From the NCBI RefSeq assembly GCF_030269925.1, contig NC_085130.1:1314501-1378500 (forward strand): a stretch of DNA of 64,000 nucleotides. The letters are read 5' to 3'. This DNA is from Bombyx mori. Taxonomy: Eukaryota; Arthropoda; Insecta; Lepidoptera; Bombycidae. Made by a program: the position numbers and the translations under genes. Positions within the stretch are counted from its first letter, which is position 1. Each line of letters begins with the position of its first letter. The notes under the pieces are model-generated. The model did no database searches, was not told where the DNA came from, and saw only the letters and a program-made list of their open reading frames with translations. This document shows, piece by piece, positions 63,657 to 64,000 of this stretch.

Positions 63657-64000
63657 TATAGCTTCCAACGTCGTAATTTTTTTTTTACTTAGATTGGTGC
63701 ACAAGCTCACAGCCCACACGATGTTAAGTGGAACAAAGTGCTTATAATTATGCAATATACTTGAAAAATCTTTAGTAAAACATCGATACGTTTGTGAGAA
63801 TTCACGTATCGACAACACACTGATAGTGTCAATACTCGAACAATGACGAAACTAAGAATATTATGGTTCTGATTATCTCGCAAGTCGTTCTAGAAACTTT
63901 GACTCAAGGTGGCATTTGTTTGAGGTCCTAGTACCACTTATCCAACTTACCACTACATGCGCACACGTCTCTGACCCTAAGTTCGCGTGTTTATGCTCAA
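63590..64000 (-). repeat. Family-Q repeat, copy 2, with (GA)n
   Basis: Inverse of 61684-62155: (GA)n at 63600-63653, AGCTTCCAACGTCG, then from 63733 GCAATATACTTGAAAAATCT to the window edge at AAGTTCGCGTGTTTATGCTC. A short reverse family-A tail is inserted at 63680-63730. Confidence 0.75.

Noticed and set aside
63532..63818. Arginine/glutamate and leucine/serine repeat frames
   Set aside because: Translation of the (GA)n tract in both directions.

Overview
The window looks like lepidopteran nuclear DNA, almost certainly silkworm (Bombyx mori or its close relative B. mandarina). Three spliced insect genes sit in AT-rich DNA packed with silkworm-type repeats. More than 30 copies of one ~240-bp dispersed repeat (family A here, probably the 3' end of a BMC1-type LINE) and about a dozen Bm1-type SINE copies dominate the sequence. 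Family names are from memory. Family membership inside the window is read directly from the sequence.

Layout. 0-15 kb holds no host gene: a 5'-truncated LINE with a long open reverse transcriptase frame (1911-3446) and nested MITEs and SINEs. 15.2-~23 kb is an ImpL2-like gene on the + strand, a secreted two-immunoglobulin protein of the insulin-binding IMP-L2 type. It has a TATA promoter at 15165, a non-coding first exon and five coding exons (18790-20647); its short last exon is unresolved. 23-31 kb is repeats, plus a promoter-like block at 25952-26408 with two heat-shock-element arrays, a TATA box and an initiator, possibly a solo LTR. 31769-32203 is a RhoGAP-domain fragment (p190 type) that starts at a 19-bp inverted-repeat breakpoint and ends at a premature stop. 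32-37 kb is LINE tails and SINEs.

37.8-45.1 kb is a three-layer nest. A ~430-bp repeat is split by a TSD-less tandem array, and the second array unit is split by an apparently intact 5.1-kb CR1-type retrotransposon with two open frames (ORF1 coiled coil plus SGNH-like domain; ORF2 endonuclease plus reverse transcriptase). Because array unit 1 is uninterrupted and another copy of the outer repeat lies at 14.6 kb, both insertions can be resolved to the base.

45.36-52.11 kb is a + strand cuticular protein gene: seven coding exons, 233 aa, signal peptide, proline/glycine/tyrosine-rich region and a Rebers-Riddiford chitin-binding domain. Its introns carry many repeats. 53-57 kb is again repeats, including perfect hAT-type MITEs. 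58570-63191 (- strand) is the last six exons (305 codons) of a DUF229-type, sulfatase-fold gene whose 5' part lies beyond the right edge.

The host genes are unrelated in function. The main interest is the retrotransposon and MITE history, which can be read from target-site duplications and nested copies.
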